Shown here one piece after another: positions 10,013 to 21,653 of a stretch of DNA of 64,000 nucleotides. The notes below the pieces were generated by a model. It did not search any database. It was given only the letters and a program-made list of their open reading frames with translations, and had not been told where the DNA came from. The position numbers and the translations under genes were made by a program. Every line of letters begins with the position of its first letter. Within the stretch, counting starts at the first letter, position 1. Origin of the DNA: Owenia fusiformis (taxonomy: Eukaryota; Annelida; Polychaeta; Sabellida; Oweniidae); contig CAIIXF020000002.1 in NCBI GenBank assembly GCA_903813345.2, positions 11,552,150 through 11,616,149 of the forward strand, read 5' to 3'.

Positions 10013-10512
10013 CAGGCCTGTCAACTGTCCCGCAATTTGCGTATTTGTCACGCATTTGCTGAGGATTTGGAAGGCACGCCAGTTATTTTTGCGTGACAGA
10101 AAATGTCACGCAAATACGCATTTTACCTGGTAATTGTCAAGCAAAAATATTTCCGTAGAAAAATTTCTAAAAAAGATCGTCTACACAGCAAAGATACGAA
10201 CGGCGGAAAAAAATGTACGCATTTCGTTCGGACTTTTCACGCGAATTACGTATATGTCACGCATTCCGTTCGAAATTTTTCGTACCTACCCCCCCCCCCC
10301 CCCCCCCGTTGATGGATATTTTAAACGCGAGCGTAGCGAGCGCGAAACATTTGAGGTGTTCAAAATTTGGCAAGATGTAATGAAATTTAAACCAAGGTGT
10401 TCAAAATTTGGATCAAGGTGTTCAGATTTGAGCCAAGGTGTCCACATTTTGAGGGGAGGTGTTCAACATTTCCAAGTCACTCATGTTAGGTGTTCCCAAG
10501 TTGACAGGCCTG
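10013..10512. mobile_element. hAT-like non-autonomous element, ~500 bp
   Basis: Ends are inverted: CAGGCCTGTCAACTGTCCCG on the left and AAGTTGACAGGCCTG on the right. The flanks share CATTTC (left end of the flank and directly after 10512), a 6-base match that extends to 7 of 8 if the ends are shifted by one. CAG-type ends and a near-8-base duplication fit hAT elements. Inside are CACGCATT repeats, a run of 19 C (10289-10307) and AAGGTGTTC repeats. Frames over the C-run are artefacts. Confidence 0.7.
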
Positions 10513-11800
10513 CATTTCTCATGAGTTTTAGTTTACATTTTGATAAAATGAAGTCGGGGCAATCTCCCTAAGGTTTGTTTCTTCTGGTTTGATTTTTATT
10601 TTAACATGTGTTCCCTGTTTTTTTTCTAGTAAACATTCGGGTGTGTCAGCACATAGACTTTGTGTAATAAATAGTACCATGGGTACTGGGCTCATATGGT
10701 GTTGCTCAAAAGTGAATGATGGCTAAAATGACAGAAAAAAAAAATGGCTTCAATTTTGAAAATAGGCGAGCTTTTGAACCAGGAGTCATAAGGGAGTTTT
10801 CTGTATTGATGTTGAACAGAAATAACTTAAAACAGGAATTAAAAAATAAAACATGGTGTTTGGTCTGCAGCATTTTAAGTGTTTTATTTATTACTTTTAT
10901 TTATTATTTTTATTTATTTATTTATTTATTACTTTTGTATTATGAGATAATTGATTTATTTTATTATTATTAAAATTATATTTAAGTAAGGATTTGAATC
11001 TACCTCTATTCAACAACAGTATATTAGGATATTTTTTCTGCAAGCATACATGCATGTTTATTATAGTAAATTACTAAATTCATGTTCATATGTTTCCTTC
11101 TCCAGTACAGATTTAGGAATGCGATACCAGACTAGTTTTCCACTCAGTGGCATATGATAATTTATGTTCTCTGTCATTTAAATTATTTACACAATTAAAA
11201 GTACCATATCTAGTGTTTATTTCCCTTTATCTGATATTGCCAAAACGATGTATCTTTAATGAAAAGAATTGAGCAAAATTACAATTTGGTTAAGAAATTA
11301 ACCATGGAAAATCTTAAGATTTCCTTTAAACTTAGCAAAATCACAAGATGAGACACAATGGTTTTGGTTCATGATTAGACTGATATATGATCAAAAGAAG
11401 CAGGATATGATGTACAAAATAATATAATACAAACATATGTAATCACAAGTTTATTGCTTTATTTAGCGAAAACGTTTTTATAGTAATAATGCATTCAGGC
11501 AGCAAATTTTTGAGGCCAGAAGCCAGCCCCACCCCCCCCCCCTTGGCAAAATGGGTCTTCAAATGTTTCCATATATGTGTAGTTGCCACCTAATATCAAG
11601 AGTACGACTCACTAAAATTTAAAAATACAAACAAGAGAACTATTTTGATATTGACTGTATATTATGTGTGAAACACATTTTCACAACAGATCTAATTATC
11701 ATGTTCTTTCTTGTTGGCAAATATTTTTTATAATAATGCTCAACACAACAATACCTACTACATATTGATATTCTCATGGGTTTAGGCAAATCAAAATGCT
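10513..11800. other. AT-rich intergenic with a TTTA microsatellite
   Basis: No gene seen. About 10880-10970 is a (TTTA)n/(TTATT)n microsatellite. A stretch near 11500-11550 (GAGGCCAGAAGCCAGCC followed by 11 C and TTGGCAAAA) looks like a fragment of the MITE family complete at 14.7 kb. Confidence 0.5.
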
Positions 11801-11885
11801 TGAACAGCCAATTAAAACGGTTGAACAGCTAATTAAAACGGTTGAACAGCTAATTAAAACGGTTGAACGGCTAATTAAAATGCTT
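11795..11885. repeat. 21-bp tandem repeat, 4 copies
   Basis: CGGTTGAACAGCTAATTAAAA repeats three times nearly exactly, with a diverged unit on each side. Confidence 0.85.
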
Positions 11886-14693
11886 GACCAGAAAAACGGT
11901 TCATAGTCCTAGTTTCTGTTATCTATTTTCATCTTGTGTTATACAATATATTTATTTTTATTCTATTTCATGCAGAGCAGGGGGGGGGCATTGTGGGATC
12001 CACAGCCTTTACTATCCTTTTGGAATAGTTCAGAAAGTTCTCAAAAACGTTAGGTAAAGAGGGACTCTGATAAATCAGAATGGGGGGGGGGGGGTAAAAA
12101 TTTAAAAAGTGTTTTCAGATTTTTGAGGGTTTATTTCTTTATTCAATTACTTCAATAAGTGCTGAGAAATCTCAAATAGCAAGTATATGAAACTGCAAAT
12201 AATATTTTCAGAATTTTTTATTTCATTTTTATTTAGTTTGTTTTACCATGGGCATTCAATAGATTGAAAGTCCAAGATTTTACTGAATTCACTAAGGCAG
12301 AGCATTTGTACTGAAAAGTGTTTTCAGTTTACATAATATGTGTAAATGATTAAAAAATGAAAACCAAAAACAGGGCTTATTTTTCAAAACTCTAAACTTG
12401 GAAAAATCTGGAGGAAAATATGGATGCTTCCTTTATAGCAGACTCTAATCAAACTGAGAGTCTCTCTGTGATAAGGTTTGTTTTGCCTTGCCGAATTATT
12501 TTTGTTTTGTTTATGGATTAATGGATTAATAAAGTTTCTTTAGACACATCCTTCAAAGCAGACTCTAATCAAACTAGAGAGACTGAGTCTAACTGTAATC
12601 AGAGTTTTTAAGATATGCTTATCGACTTAATTATTTAAAACACATCCTGTAATGTCTGATTGCATTTTCTCTATCAAATCAAAAATATCAAATCAATAAA
12701 CAGATTATTTTCCGATTGAAGGATTTCTTCCTTCCAGACACATCTTCCTTCCTTTATAATTGTGATGATTGCAAGGTGAAGTGTAAAATCCAAGACTTGA
12801 CCCAAAAATTTTTTCAAATGTTTTTGCAATAACTTAAAAAGTAGTGAAGGGATTTTGTAAAAATGATAGTCATGACAGCGATGGGATTTGCTATGCCTTA
12901 GCATTGCTGTTAACTAGATAATATACATGTTAGTGGGACAATCACCATCCTTCAAAGTTAGATGAAAATTGGTTCAATATCTTTTCATTCACAAGACAAG
13001 TTTACGAAACTATTTCAATACTCTAAATATCTTTTTGATCAAACCATTTAAATTCTGACATGTATGCATCATATACATAGTACATACATTTGAAATATAT
13101 TTTTTAAAGAGCGGGATAATTATTTTATGTTGTATTGAGATAATATTGCCATAGTTTTAAAGGGTTGCATTCGATTGAAACGGTTGCAAGAAATGCAACC
13201 AAAATTGTCAAGCGTTTACAATGGTTACATATGATTGAAACATTTTCAAGGAGTTTACAACCAAAATTGTAATGGTTGCATCGTAATGGTTGGCATGGTT
13301 GCATAAATGATCGGATCAATGATTGTACAATGATTGTGCAACGGTTTAAATTCGGACTTTCAAGGTTGAAATTTTTATAAGGGTTTACAATACGATTTTG
13401 AGACTTAGATTAGATGTCATTGAATTTATAATGGTCAATCGATGTGAAACATGTACACACAACTCTTTCATCATTATACTGCCTTTTTATGAACAAAACT
13501 TACCAAATAGTCCTAAGTTATTAGCCTTTGTCCAATATTCTGGTCCAAGTTAATTGATATGACACGCCACATGACATATATTTCTTCAATATTATCTCAG
13601 GCAATTATGCAGCAATAAATGATTAGAGAAAATATTGTATCAAATGTAATATAAATTCATAAATAATTTCATATTTATGCGATTTGGTAAGTTTTAGAAA
13701 GTCAACCAAAGAGTTTAATTTCATATTTCTAAATCCTATGTGGCGTTTCACAAAGTCAGCTCTCTTACTTGGAGGAGATAAAGCTAGTTTTTAAAAGTGT
13801 TTTAAAAGTTTATTTTTATATCCTTAATATACATTGCTTTAAATTCATTTCTACGAATCCAATAACAATACTTTTGTTCACATTTTTATGTTATTACATT
13901 CAATAGTAAACAGTTCTGATATCATCAATGACAATCACAAACAAAGATTTATAGACAGTCTAGTCTATTTACAAAACATTTGATCAATTTAAAGATGTCA
14001 CTGTGATCAACAACAAAATCAGTCTGCGCCAGAGAAGACTTCCGTTCTGTTTTATTGACGTTTTGCTTACTGACCTAGTTAAAAATCATGCAGGTAAGAT
14101 TGATTTTAATTTGTCTATATTTTCATGAGATTTGGATGAGACTCTAGATCTAAGTCCATATATCTATTTTCAGTGTCTTGTAAACATTTGCTTATCACCA
14201 TCTTTTCATCCCATTTGGAAGTTATCATGCAGCAGTTTCTGTGTGTGTGTAATCTGGCTGAGTGTGTAAGTAATCTAATGAACACAACATAGAAGATCAT
14301 CTATATTTCCCATTGGCCTATATAGTAAGAGGTTACATGTATGTGTCTCAGCTCTGGCTTTTTTGTATATAACTTTGAATTGGGTCACCAAAATAAATGA
14401 GTCAGTGGGACAGTGGGTCTTAACATGCAATTTCGAATGTAGGTCACCTGTTAAGTCCAAATTCAGAGATAGTGGCAAATAGCCTCCAAAAGCGATCTAA
14501 TGGCATGAATCTTTATCATCATCATATATATTTCATATTCTTCATACAGTATATCTTCTTATCTGGGTGGTATAGTGGATCAATCTTTGCGTTGAAGCCA
14601 TTGACGTTGTCTAGGGTCTGAGCGGTAAATGCTTCTTCAGGGAAATTATTCCACTCATTGATGATTTGTTGACTGAAGAATCCTTGTCTCATG
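11886..14693. other. long gene-poor stretch
   Basis: No supported gene. Contents: G runs near 11982 and 12082-12094 (13 G); a partial duplication near 12430/12550 (GCAGACTCTAATCAAACT); a decayed 65-70-bp duplication at 13150-13290 (GATTGAAAC ... ACCAAAATTGT twice); and ATCATGCAG-GTAAGA at about 14085-14100, which resembles a first-exon donor (ATG CAG then GTAAGA) or a recursive splice site. Confidence 0.45.
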
Positions 14694-14897
14694 CAGGCCC
14701 GTAGCCAGGATTTGCCAAGGGGGGTTCAGTTTTCAAAAATTTCCAGGGGGGGTTCACATTTGACAATTTTGGCCCAAATATGGCTAAAATCACAAGAGAA
14801 GAGCTAAAAATGGTGAAAAACTGCATGATTTTGAAAGAATTTTTGGCCAGGGGGAGGGTTTGCCCGAACCCTGCGAACCCCCCTGGCTACGGGCCTG
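14694..14897. mobile_element. complete 204-bp MITE with perfect 16-bp ends
   Basis: CAGGCCCGTAGCCAGG (14694-14709) and CCTGGCTACGGGCCTG (14882-14897) are exact inverted repeats. The 5-base direct duplication TCATG flanks both sides (14689-14693 and 14898-14902). The interior has GGGGGGTTCA and TGGCCAAAAAT-type blocks but no coding frame. Diverged relatives lie at 19.1, 34.0 and 46.8 kb. Non-autonomous; the transposase superfamily is not evident. Confidence 0.93.
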
Positions 14898-15464
14898 TCA
14901 TGTCAAGCATATATGCATGCATTTATATATTTATAAAGCAAGTTTGAAAATCTTAAATTTTCATTAGCGAGCAAATATAGCATGGCTTTAAGTCCTGGCC
15001 TGATAACATGTCATAATAGCCATTGAAATATTGGTAATCACGATCTGCTTGATGTTTCAAAGTAGGGAAGGAGCATACATATCCCTGTTGATAACCAAAG
15101 ATTCAAAAATATAAATGTGATTGAATATCTGGAAGAACAGAAAAATCTACCCACGACACGACCAAGAAAACAGAACTGGCCATGAATATTTTAAAAGGAT
15201 TCTTATGGTTGCCATTAGAAATTTTTTAAATTCATGCCAATTGTCTCCAATTGAACAATGTAAGCTAGATCGCCAAGACTGGCATGAGATAAACAGATCA
15301 CCCAAGAGTCGGTTCAGGATTTTGAGATTATCCCTTCTTGGCCATAATATATGTACCATCGGGTATTGGTCTCAGGATAATCCCCATATCCTGAACCTCA
15401 TATAGAATAATCTCTATATATCTTTGATTTAAGAAGAAAATGAAACAAAACTAAACACCTCTGA
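14898..15464. other. spacer with a weak 94-codon frame
   Basis: An open frame of 94 codons (15121-15405, +) exists but shows no recognisable motif, no splice context and overlaps an open frame on the other strand. CCATATCCTGAACCTC near 15384 also occurs near 30606, suggesting dispersed-repeat sequence. I do not call a gene. Confidence 0.4.
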
Positions 15465-15909
15465 TTAAATAGCACTCCTGCAAATGAACGCATCTAATCA
15501 ATTAAATAGCACTCCTGCAAATGAATGCATCTAATCAATTAAATAGCACTCCTGCAAATGAACGCATCTAATCAATTAAATAGCACTCCTGCAAATGAAT
15601 GCATCTAATCAATTAAATAGCACTCCTGCGAAATGAACGCATCTAATCAATTAAATAGCACTCCTGCAAATGAACGCATCTAATCAATTAAATAGCACTC
15701 CTGCAAATGAACGCATCTAATCAATTAAATAGCACTCCTGCAAATGAACGCATCTAATCAATTAAATAGCACTCCTGCAAATGAACGCATCTAATCAATT
15801 AAATAGCACTCCTGCAAATGAACGCATCTAATCAATTAAATAGCACTCCTGCAAATGAACGCATCTAATCAATTAAATAGCACTCCTGCAAATGAACGCA
15901 TCTAATCAA
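15465..15909. repeat. 37-bp minisatellite, 12 copies
   Basis: Twelve near-identical head-to-tail units (core TAGCACTCCTGCAAATGAAC). Copies 2 and 4 share a C-to-T change (AATGAATGC) and copy 5 has a one-base insertion (CTGCGAAATG). The 445-base length is 12 x 37 plus that insertion. Such homogeneity implies recent expansion or gene conversion. There are no variable spacers. Confidence 0.97.
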
Positions 15910-16146
15910 TATAGCCGCTTGGTTTTTCAGATATTTACAGAGTTGAAACATTAATAGCCTTATGAGCATATCTTAATCGAAGTTTATTAAAGATGTTAAT
16001 TTAAGAGTAAAAAAGGCTCCAAAACTTAATAAAATATGTAGTTTGGATGTTCATTTATGTCTGGGGATGATGTTTTATACCACAAACACTTATAGATACC
16101 TGAAATTTGCAATAAAAGTGCCCAAAAATTGTTGTTTCGAAATTCC
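15910..16146. other. spacer, nothing recognised
   Basis: Short unique sequence between the minisatellite and the inverted-repeat element. Confidence 0.4.
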
Positions 16147-16169
16147 CCATTTTTCCTGTAACGCGCTAG

Positions 16170-16178
16170 TCACGTGAC
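16170..16178. promoter_or_regulatory. E-box GTCACGTGAC (CLEAR-like), first of three
   Basis: The palindrome GTCACGTGAC is the ideal bHLH-Zip (MiT/USF) site. Further CACGTG cores sit at 16864-16869 and 17204-17209. Three 6-mers in 1.05 kb of AT-rich DNA is notable, but two of them lie in mirrored element ends and are thus not independent. Confidence 0.45.
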
Positions 16179-16218
16179 CATTACGCGTAGCAGGCAATAC
16201 AGATATTACAGTACATAT

Positions 16219-16392
16219 TTCAACATGTTCAATATGGCAAACATCAGCGATTCTGATTCCCGGGTTCTGGGAAATGGCTATTATAAATCGGCGAGAGGGT
16301 GTAATTTGACTGGGGACTATACAGGGGAAAATGTGTCCAAGTATACCAGTAAGAGAGCAGAAATGGTGACTTTAGACAAGTACTATGACGGT
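16219..16392 (+). CDS. uncharacterised coding-like frame in TIR element
   Basis: From the ATG at about 16222-16234 (the second ATG has A at -3 and G at +4) the frame reads ~57-61 codons of balanced composition: ISDSDSRVLGNGYYKSARG, then a Thr/Tyr/Lys-rich part and YYDGRGIN before TAA. The same frame is open for 29 further codons past that stop (KSEFWNEDPRRLIQRSYYSV then TGA), which suggests either a nonsense-mutated longer protein or a short exon. No family recognised. The clean amino-acid mix in both halves argues for former coding sequence. Confidence 0.4.
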
Positions 16393-17235
16393 CGGGGAAT
16401 CAACTAAAAATCTGAGTTTTGGAATGAAGACCCGAGGAGACTGATCCAGCGATCCTATTACTCAGTTTGAATTTTTGACGCGGAAAACAGGTTATGAAAA
16501 CAGGTTTTCTGCAAAGTTATCAACTTTAGAAAATACGGATCTTGTTTTTGAGTAAGGCTTAGCAAGCATTTAGATACAAGACTTGGCTATCTCTTGTCAA
16601 ATACACGCAGACTTGCGGTAAATTGGCCATTGCAAATTGCAAAATCAGATCGTCAAATTAATCGTTTCGTTTTTAAACGTATGCTTCATATCTTCATCCA
16701 AAACTTTAGTATTCATTAGAGATAAGTTATAACTTTTACAGGAAGAAATGGCAGGTCCTACCTTAATTTAGAATCGCTGATTTCTCTGGACAAATTCCGA
16801 GAAGAAATTGTTCAACATCGTGATCAGCTCAGACTACATGTCGTGTACTTGTCACTCTGAACTCACGTGATAAAATACGGCATCTTGATTGGTTACTACT
16901 CACGTTCCTTCATGTTGTCATGACGCGAAAAGCAGTAGTAAACACTGAATATGTTAATGAACTGCCATATATGGAACAATTGTCTTTCTGATTGGTTAAC
17001 TTTACACGCCTCCTAAATGAATATAGTAGTCGTAGTAAATGATTCATTGATAACTACGAAAGTGGGCGTGACCAGCTTTATTTTGACACCAAATTCAAGA
17101 TGTTTCAAATCAAAATGGCCTCGCAAGACGAGGTTGAAATATCGGCAATTTGATACTGATATGGTCTACGATAGATCAAAATTGCCTGCCCCGCGTCACA
17201 TGTCACGTGAGCCTATATTTGTTGAAAAATGAAAG

Positions 17236-18508
17236 AGATAGTGACACTTTTTAATCATAAGTTAATACCAATATTACAAGCACGTATCTATTTTTTTCAT
17301 TATATATTTATTTCTTCATTATACATACATTTGTTTTATACTACATTGATTCATTTTTGCAAAACCTTTGCTATTAGATCTTTAATATAAATAAATGTCC
17401 TTAAAAATATCATAATATAATTCTTATAAAGGTGGATTGTTTTTTTTCACATCAGCCCCTAGCACAGGATTCGATCCTATGTTTGAAACTAACTATTGAA
17501 ATCTTTTATTCCTTTGAAAATTAGACTTAAATTCTAAAAGAATAATCAAATAACAATTAACATATCTAAAATGAAAAGAAGGTAATTGAAGTAAATATTT
17601 GTTAAGGATGTATTTAATATCATAGTAAATTACCTATATAATATGTATCTAACATTTGTCTATTTTATAACAGACAGATGAGCATTAGGATGAGTGTTGA
17701 CAAAAGTTAACAATATTGTTATTTTTTGTTTTATTTTGTACACGTGTGTTTGTTTAAGCAGCTGCACATCAATTATTCTATTTCATCATTGAATTTATTT
17801 TACTTATCTCTTATTTATTATGAAAAGCATTTAAGTAGGCTATTTGGCATATCATTCACACAGAATATCATTCTGAAAATTCATTTCGTTCGTTGCGTAC
17901 CTTCACTACCTCTCTGACGATGTTAAAATAGTTCTAAAATTCCTGGGGCATGATCTGAGAAAGCTTGAGAAATTAGTTCGATCTGTAATACTTCATCAAC
18001 AACACCAAAACTTAAGTATAACATGAATCATAATGTTTATAATGATTTTACCATAGAAATTGGTAATCAATGTTATATTTGATGTGTTTTTAGGTAAAAT
18101 CTCCGCGGAGCAACACATTGTAAAATATCAAGATTGATAATCACTGGGTTCAACATTACTACACGATTTCAAGATGGCAGTGTAAAAATTTTCTAAGAAC
18201 GCTTCAAATAATATTATGTTAATTTCTGGGGAGTTAACCAATAACATAACTTGTAATCTAACAACAAAATAAACAAATATGTAAGAAATGCAATTTTATC
18301 GATTAAAACATCACATCGACATGTGGTATTTGTTTATTGGACATCGAAAATTACGAATATGGGGAGTTTCTCAATGACGTCACTTCAAAACGAACTGCAT
18401 GACAGAATATGTTGAAAAGATGATAAAATAGTTCTGCACTCCCAGCCTAATTAACATAATTTTAACTATGGAATTTTATTATGATGACAAGAATTTATAT
18501 TTTGTACA
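17236..18508. other. AT-rich intergenic, nothing firm
   Basis: No supported gene. CACAGGATTCGATCCTATG near 17464 forms a T-arm-like stem-loop resembling a Pol III box B, but no matching box A was found. Confidence 0.45.
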
Positions 18509-18510
18509 TA

Positions 18511-18959
18511 CAGGGTGAGCCAAAAAAGATAACCCAAACAAATGCGAATTAATGAGTTATTCAGCATAGGATTTATGTCTCATTTGGCACAATTAAACCT
18601 TGTTCATTGTTTTTTTATTCTACCAAGTTTCAGTGGTGTAATGGTCATGAGTATGGCCATTTTACAAAACATGCTCAAAATGTCTGTTTCGTCTCTTGAG
18701 GCAAATTTGAATGCATCTGTTGAAGTTATTATGATAACAAACTCACATACTCGTGTATGAACTCTCTGGTGCTTTTTTTCTTTGAAATAGCCCCAAAGTT
18801 ACAAATTTGGAGGTTTATACCGGATAAGTTTTGCATGTTTCAACATTTGGAGCATGTTTTGTAAAATGGTGAAGGTTCAAGTGTGCTAAATATGACTTTG
18901 AACCCATGTATGATTGAGTTAGTAGCATTTGTTTGGGTTACTTCTTTTGGCTCACCCTG
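18511..18959. mobile_element. TA-flanked MITE (Tc1/mariner-like ends), 449 bp
   Basis: Left end CAGGGTGAGCCAAAAAAG and right end CTTTTGGCTCACCCTG are inverted; 26 of the outer 29 positions match. TA flanks both ends (18509-18510, 18960-18961), the duplication made by Tc1/mariner transposases. A second, inner inverted pair (CCATTTTACAAAACATGCTC / GAGCATGTTTTGTAAAATGG) makes most of the element foldable. Its 72-codon open frame is chance. Confidence 0.9.
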
Positions 18960-19069
18960 TACCTGTACTATACTTTAAGCTAACGTCTTCTCTAATATCT
19001 ATTGTTTCTATTTGCTGTTACCCAAAAGCAGAGGACAAAAAAATTATGTATACACATGCAAGCCTGTAG

Positions 19070-19287
19070 CTATGGGGCTGGGGGACTATAGAAGCCTCCT
19101 CCGTCGTGGTTAGAAATTCTTTCAAAATCATGGAGTTTTTCACCATTCTTATCACTTTCACATGTTTTTTTCATAAAGCTCCACCCCTTGGCAAAAGCTC
19201 CACCCCTTGGCAAAAGCTCCACCCCCTTGGCAAAAGCTCCACCCCCCTTGGCAAAAGCTCCCCCCTTGGTAAAAGCTGGCTATGGGC
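19070..19287. mobile_element. relative of the 204-bp MITE with internal expansion
   Basis: AAGCCTGTAGCTATGG at left and AGCTGGCTATGGGC at right correspond to the ends at 14.7 kb. The middle shares TTCAAAATCATGGAGTTTTTCACCATTCT with the 46.8-kb copy in part. The block CTCCACCCCTTGGCAAAAG is amplified about five times. Diverged and non-coding. Confidence 0.75.
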
Positions 19288-20280
19288 AAGATATATAATA
19301 TGTTCAGCTACTTTTGGGGTGATTAAGATGGTGCTGGCATCAAACTGTTATATCATCCTAGTCAGAGACTAGTTATTATTTATAGCCCCTACAGTTTCTA
19401 AATTTGCTTTAAAATTGTTTGGAAGAATGATCAGTGTGAAAAACAAGCAATGTTATTTACGTATTGGTTCTTAAATAAACATATGATAATTTCAAAATGA
19501 ATCTGAAAACTACTTAATTACAGGTGTCTGATATTCCAAAATTAATTATGATCACATTTCAAGAGCAACCATTCTTCTCAAAGTTCATTGCTTCTTGTTA
19601 AATTATGTATCTACTAGGAAGAGATTGTAACAACCAGCATTATTTTTGTATCTGGCATATCAGCAGTTGGCATGTAGTATCAATTGGGATGTTGTGTCAT
19701 GCTTATTATACAACATTGTTAGATTTATCACTTTACAGAGTATGCTTAATAGTGACTAAAAGCTCACTTGGGACCCATGAAACATTTCATGGTATATGTT
19801 TTGTTCAAAATAATATATTCCAACTTTAAGAATGCTATGATAATCACAGATGCCAGAATTACGTATCTATACAGCACGTTTTAATTTTGAATTTCTAGAA
19901 GGCCGCATAATTCATTCATTAGCACATAATTTTTGCATAATTAACACTTTTTTCAAAGAATATTTCACCTAATGTTTAACTACTTTATCGTCTTCATAAT
20001 TATCAAGTAAATAATGTCTAAACTGAACAAAAACTGAACTTTTGTATTATCGTCCATTTCCGGTATGGCGGTACATATGGCGAGATGGAGTTGGTGCTAT
20101 CATTTTAAAAGGCTTACTTTTAATTACATGTACTTACAATATGGATTTGGGGAATTTTTGGCAAACATGGTTGTATATTTTGCTGCACAATTTGCATTCC
20201 CTGCTGCATAATTTTGTGTTTTTGCCTGCATAATTCTGGTATCTGTGGAATGGATAATATAACAAGGCATTAACATAAAA
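19288..20280. other. intergenic, nothing firm
   Basis: AT-rich; weak repetition of GCATAATT motifs near 19900-19950 and 20180-20240. No gene supported. Confidence 0.45.
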
Positions 20281-20372
20281 AAATGTCACCACCTGCCATT
20301 TGTTATAGATGCCAGACACCAACGCCTAACACCAAACACCAACTGCCGAACTCTGAACACTAAACACCATCT
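20281..20372. mobile_element. GTCACCAC-ended dispersed repeat, partial copy 2
   Basis: TGTCACCACCTGCCATTTGT is followed by ACACCAA-type repeats, matching in inverted sense the right half of the copies near 34.9 and 57.7 kb. Only one end is present. Confidence 0.6.
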
Positions 20373-21072
20373 AATGATTTTTTGTTTATCTTAAAAAGCA
20401 CAAAGAGACCTTTCAAATGAGCCATGACTTATGTCTTAACAATTTTTCCTTGAACATATAGACCAAAAAGTCGGATTTGAATTTTGCACATTTTCCTCTT
20501 AATCTTGGGCACATTTTTGGCTCTGTAGCACAATTCTAATTTTTGTGATAAGACCGGTTTTCCTTTGGCCAGGCTCATATTATACTAAAAAATACATGAT
20601 AGTTTTCGCATTTATATCATTCATACTATGCAATGTAATACCTCTTACTTTCAATTCCTAAAATGTCACTAAAGATATATATATAAAACATCCTCCCACT
20701 TAATTTCTTGACATTTAACTAAAAAGTGAATATGTATAGACTAAGGCTATAATATTCCTCAATCCTGCATACAGAAATCGATAATGTCTTCTTTCTGTCG
20801 CACCTGTATTAATTTGGTACTCTAACTCTAATATAATATAATACATAAAACAAGGAAAATACATATTAATTTAAATGACACTCTTTCCAACATTGTTTTT
20901 CTTTTTTTTCTTTTCACTATTCCAGGAAAACCACTTAACAGAATCACTTCAAATTTTTACACAATGTTACATGATGAGAAGTTCTAAAGATGATCAACAT
21001 TTTGGTGGCCATTTTGCTTTCTGGGTCAACAAGCCCATACATTTCAGGCACAATATTGTTCACCCTCTGCCT
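20373..21072. other. intergenic, nothing recognised
   Basis: AT-rich sequence with T-run; no supported feature. Confidence 0.45.
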
Positions 21073-21265
21073 AATTATCCCTTCGAATGAAGTTCGGAGG
21101 GATATAGGGAATGCCTCCGTCTGTCCGTACGTCTGTATAACTCAAATACCATTGCCTGATTTCGTTCATATTTTGTACACATATGCCTTGTGGGGGTAGA
21201 AGTTCTGCTCGAAAACAGATTTTCAAAATGGCCGCTCGTTTAAAAATGATGGCCATTCTATTGTT
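21073..21265 (+). mobile_element. AGTTCGGAGGGATATAG element, truncated copy A
   Basis: Begins ATTATCCCTTCGAATGAAG, then TTCGGAGGGATATAGGG, CGTCTGTCCGTACGTC, AACTCAAATACCATTG, TTCATATTTTGTACACATAT and AAAATGGCCGCTCG. These blocks recur in the same order at 41.2, 51.6 and partly 53.7 kb. The right end is missing here. Confidence 0.8.
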
Positions 21266-21653
21266 TATTGATTTTGAGTCCTTTACAACCACATATATTT
21301 CAAGTCCATTCTTTATGTCCCCACCACATAGTGTGGCCGTACGTCCGGCAGTTTTCTCCAAAACTGCTATAGATATCACCTTCAAATTTTCAGGGATAAC
21401 TTATGAGTGCATACAGATAAAAAAAGTTTTGACTCAATACCTACTTCCTGTCAGCCATTTTGAAGTCAAAAGCTAAAATCCTTGTCTGACAAACTTTAAG
21501 AAAAACAGCTTCAAAATTGCATTTAAAACTTTAAAATCTTGTCCAACTCATTTCATTCTATATCTTATTAGGTTTTGGACCTGTTAGCTCAGTCATGGCA
21601 GGCATTTTGAATGTATTAAAAAAAGTTAGCGAGCGATAATACTTTGTATCCTA
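21266..21653. other. repeat-like spacer
   Basis: Contains TATGTCCCCACCACATAGTG, a palindrome-containing block typical of a dispersed repeat, but no second copy was found here. No gene. Confidence 0.4.

Larger units (their letters stand above)
16147..17235. mobile_element. candidate long-TIR element with E-box ends
   Basis: The left block CCATTTTTCCTG ... GTCACGTGACC ... ACGCG ... GCAGGC is mirrored at the right by GCCTGCCCCGCG ... TGTCACGTGAGCC ... AAAAATG, so the ends are inverted relatives over about 60 bases. The interior has clearly more CpG than its surroundings and holds a coding-like frame. No target duplication could be fixed, so the exact ends are approximate. A diverged host CpG island is an alternative. 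Confidence 0.5.

Noticed and set aside
10103-10571. Frames reading through the poly-C run (Pro stretch)
   Set aside because: They depend on a 19-C homopolymer of unstable length inside a non-autonomous hAT-like element.
15465-15909. CRISPR-like regular array
   Set aside because: The 37-base units are directly adjacent with no variable spacers, and the context is eukaryotic; it is a minisatellite.
17455-17490. tRNA T-arm-like CACAGGATTCGATCCTATG
   Set aside because: No A box or anticodon arm at the right distance on either strand; not called as a tRNA.
21071-21476. 104-codon minus and 97-codon plus frames
   Set aside because: They overlap each other across a dispersed repeat whose other copies (41.2, 51.6 kb) do not keep the frames open.
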